Of a stretch of DNA of 64,000 nt, positions 63,601 to 64,000 are shown piece after piece. Every line of letters starts with the position of its first letter. The first letter of the stretch is position 1. Source of the stretch: Cylindrotheca closterium. Taxonomy: Eukaryota; Bacillariophyta; Bacillariophyceae; Bacillariales; Bacillariaceae. The stretch lies in NCBI GenBank assembly GCA_933822405.4, contig CAKOGP040001881.1, positions 124,001 to 188,000 of the forward strand, written 5' to 3'. The notes under the pieces were generated by a model, which did no database searches, was not told the DNA's origin, and was given only the letters and a program-made list of their open reading frames with translations. Both the position numbers and the translations under genes were made by a program.

Positions 63601-64000
63601 CTACTGATGCTTCTTGAGCTCCATGTCGATCCGCTTTCGTACTTGCCCTAAATCAAGGCTCACCATAGCCCACCATGCCGCAACTAGGAGGCATAAGAAG
63701 AGGTTCGGAGTAAGTCCAAATACACTGGGGTCTGCACCCAGAGTTGCAAGTCCCAACCACAGGAACGCTTTGTTCACTACCGATACACAGAAGGAAGCAC
63801 TTCCTGCTCCCCACCTATTTGCTAGAGTGTCGACAATGGGCTTGGCTTCGTACCGTGCCTCATTAGAGAGTCCCCTCCAAAGATTCTCCCGCACAGGTTT
63901 TGCCACAGCCAGATTTATGACACGTGTACATTCGTCCAACATCAAGAACAAAATTAGGTTGGGTGCTTGGCCATTGGACACCCTGTGCCACCATGTGAGA
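63601..64000 (-). CDS. TLC (ATP/ADP translocase)-related membrane protein, C-terminal part
   Basis: The frame is open from the window edge to TAG at 63601 and has at least 133 residues; a GTG at 63981 is not a start. The visible region, RVINLAVAKPVRENLWRG then SNEARYEAKPIVDTLANRWGAGSAS, matches the conserved late loop of plastid and Rickettsia nucleotide translocases (DPTKEM...K-x-KG-x-D/V) in form. Two hydrophobic helices follow (LGLTPNLFLCLLVAAWWAM) and the tail is basic, ending ELKKHQ. The carriers exchange ATP and ADP across plastid membranes; here the family assignment is by this loop only, and the substrate is unknown. Confidence 0.65.
   Translation of the reverse strand, partial: LTWWHRVSNGQAPNLILFLMLDECTRVINLAVAKPVRENLWRGLSNEARYEAKPIVDTLANRWGAGSASFCVSVVNKAFLWLGLATLGADPSVFGLTPNLFLCLLVAAWWAMVSLDLGQVRKRIDMELKKHQ

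Noticed and set aside
1..64000. tRNA, rRNA, transposable element, CRISPR array or viral gene
   Set aside because: I looked in every gap over 300 bp for tRNA T-loop patterns, reverse transcriptase, integrase and transposase motifs, and regular repeat-spacer units, and saw none. This was done by eye and could miss divergent cases.

Overview
The window is nuclear DNA of a photosynthetic stramenopile, most likely a diatom. The evidence is a bZIP-LOV aureochrome (33857-35060), a DUF6824 protein (17337-18267), several N-termini that look like signal peptides followed by an ASAFAP-like Phe, and short GT-AG introns (about 60-250 nt) in compact genes. I count 38 protein genes (two of them partial at the edges), about one per 1.7 kb. 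I see no tRNA, rRNA, transposon, CRISPR array or viral gene. Several apparent long reading frames start at TTG or GTG or read through introns; I replaced those with ATG starts and spliced models whose phases close exactly.

Layout. 1-12 kb: amino-acid permease (partial), an RRM plus RapZ-C RNA-binding fusion, insulin-degrading enzyme, uS11, glycyl-tRNA synthetase, a DHHC acyltransferase and tRNA-dihydrouridine synthase 1, arranged as alternating divergent and convergent neighbours. 12-23 kb: a run of plus-strand genes (triple ZNRD2-type zinc-ribbon coiled-coil protein, IQ-motif protein, DUF6824 protein, PI4-kinase beta with a PH domain, tubby/LURP-like protein). 23-39.7 kb: UAP56, a duplicated-hairpin membrane protein, a Shewanella-like phosphatase, a MAPR cytochrome b5-like protein, an ankyrin acyltransferase with a degenerate DHFC centre, then three nuclear-function genes in a row (Nup50-like, aureochrome, MAN1/Src1-like), eL13 and NF-YC. 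39.9-49 kb: organellar DEAD-box helicase, acetyl-CoA synthetase 1, a Cys-rich GPI-type surface protein, a secreted prolyl 4-hydroxylase with ankyrin repeats, a small secreted protein, and ORMDL. 49-64 kb: CCT-beta, ADF/cofilin, an unlisted 54-residue two-exon gene, P1 stalk protein, an EF-hand paralogue of the small secreted protein, pyruvate kinase, an unknown membrane protein, acetyl-CoA synthetase 2 (probably plastid-targeted), NDUFAF7/MidA and the C-terminal exon of a TLC nucleotide-carrier relative.

Most genes are housekeeping. Links between genes: two acetyl-CoA synthetase paralogues about 16 kb apart with different predicted compartments; a secreted two-member family (47181-47692 and 53847-54691) that shares a start-proximal motif and an intron position; and TGACGT/ACGTCA sites, the published aureochrome/bZIP target, upstream of the DUF6824 gene (three copies), acetyl-CoA synthetase 1 and pyruvate kinase, in the same window that encodes an aureochrome. 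Two short palindromic motifs (TACCGGTA and TACTGTA/TACAGTA) recur in the intergenic DNA and are not explained by any annotated feature.
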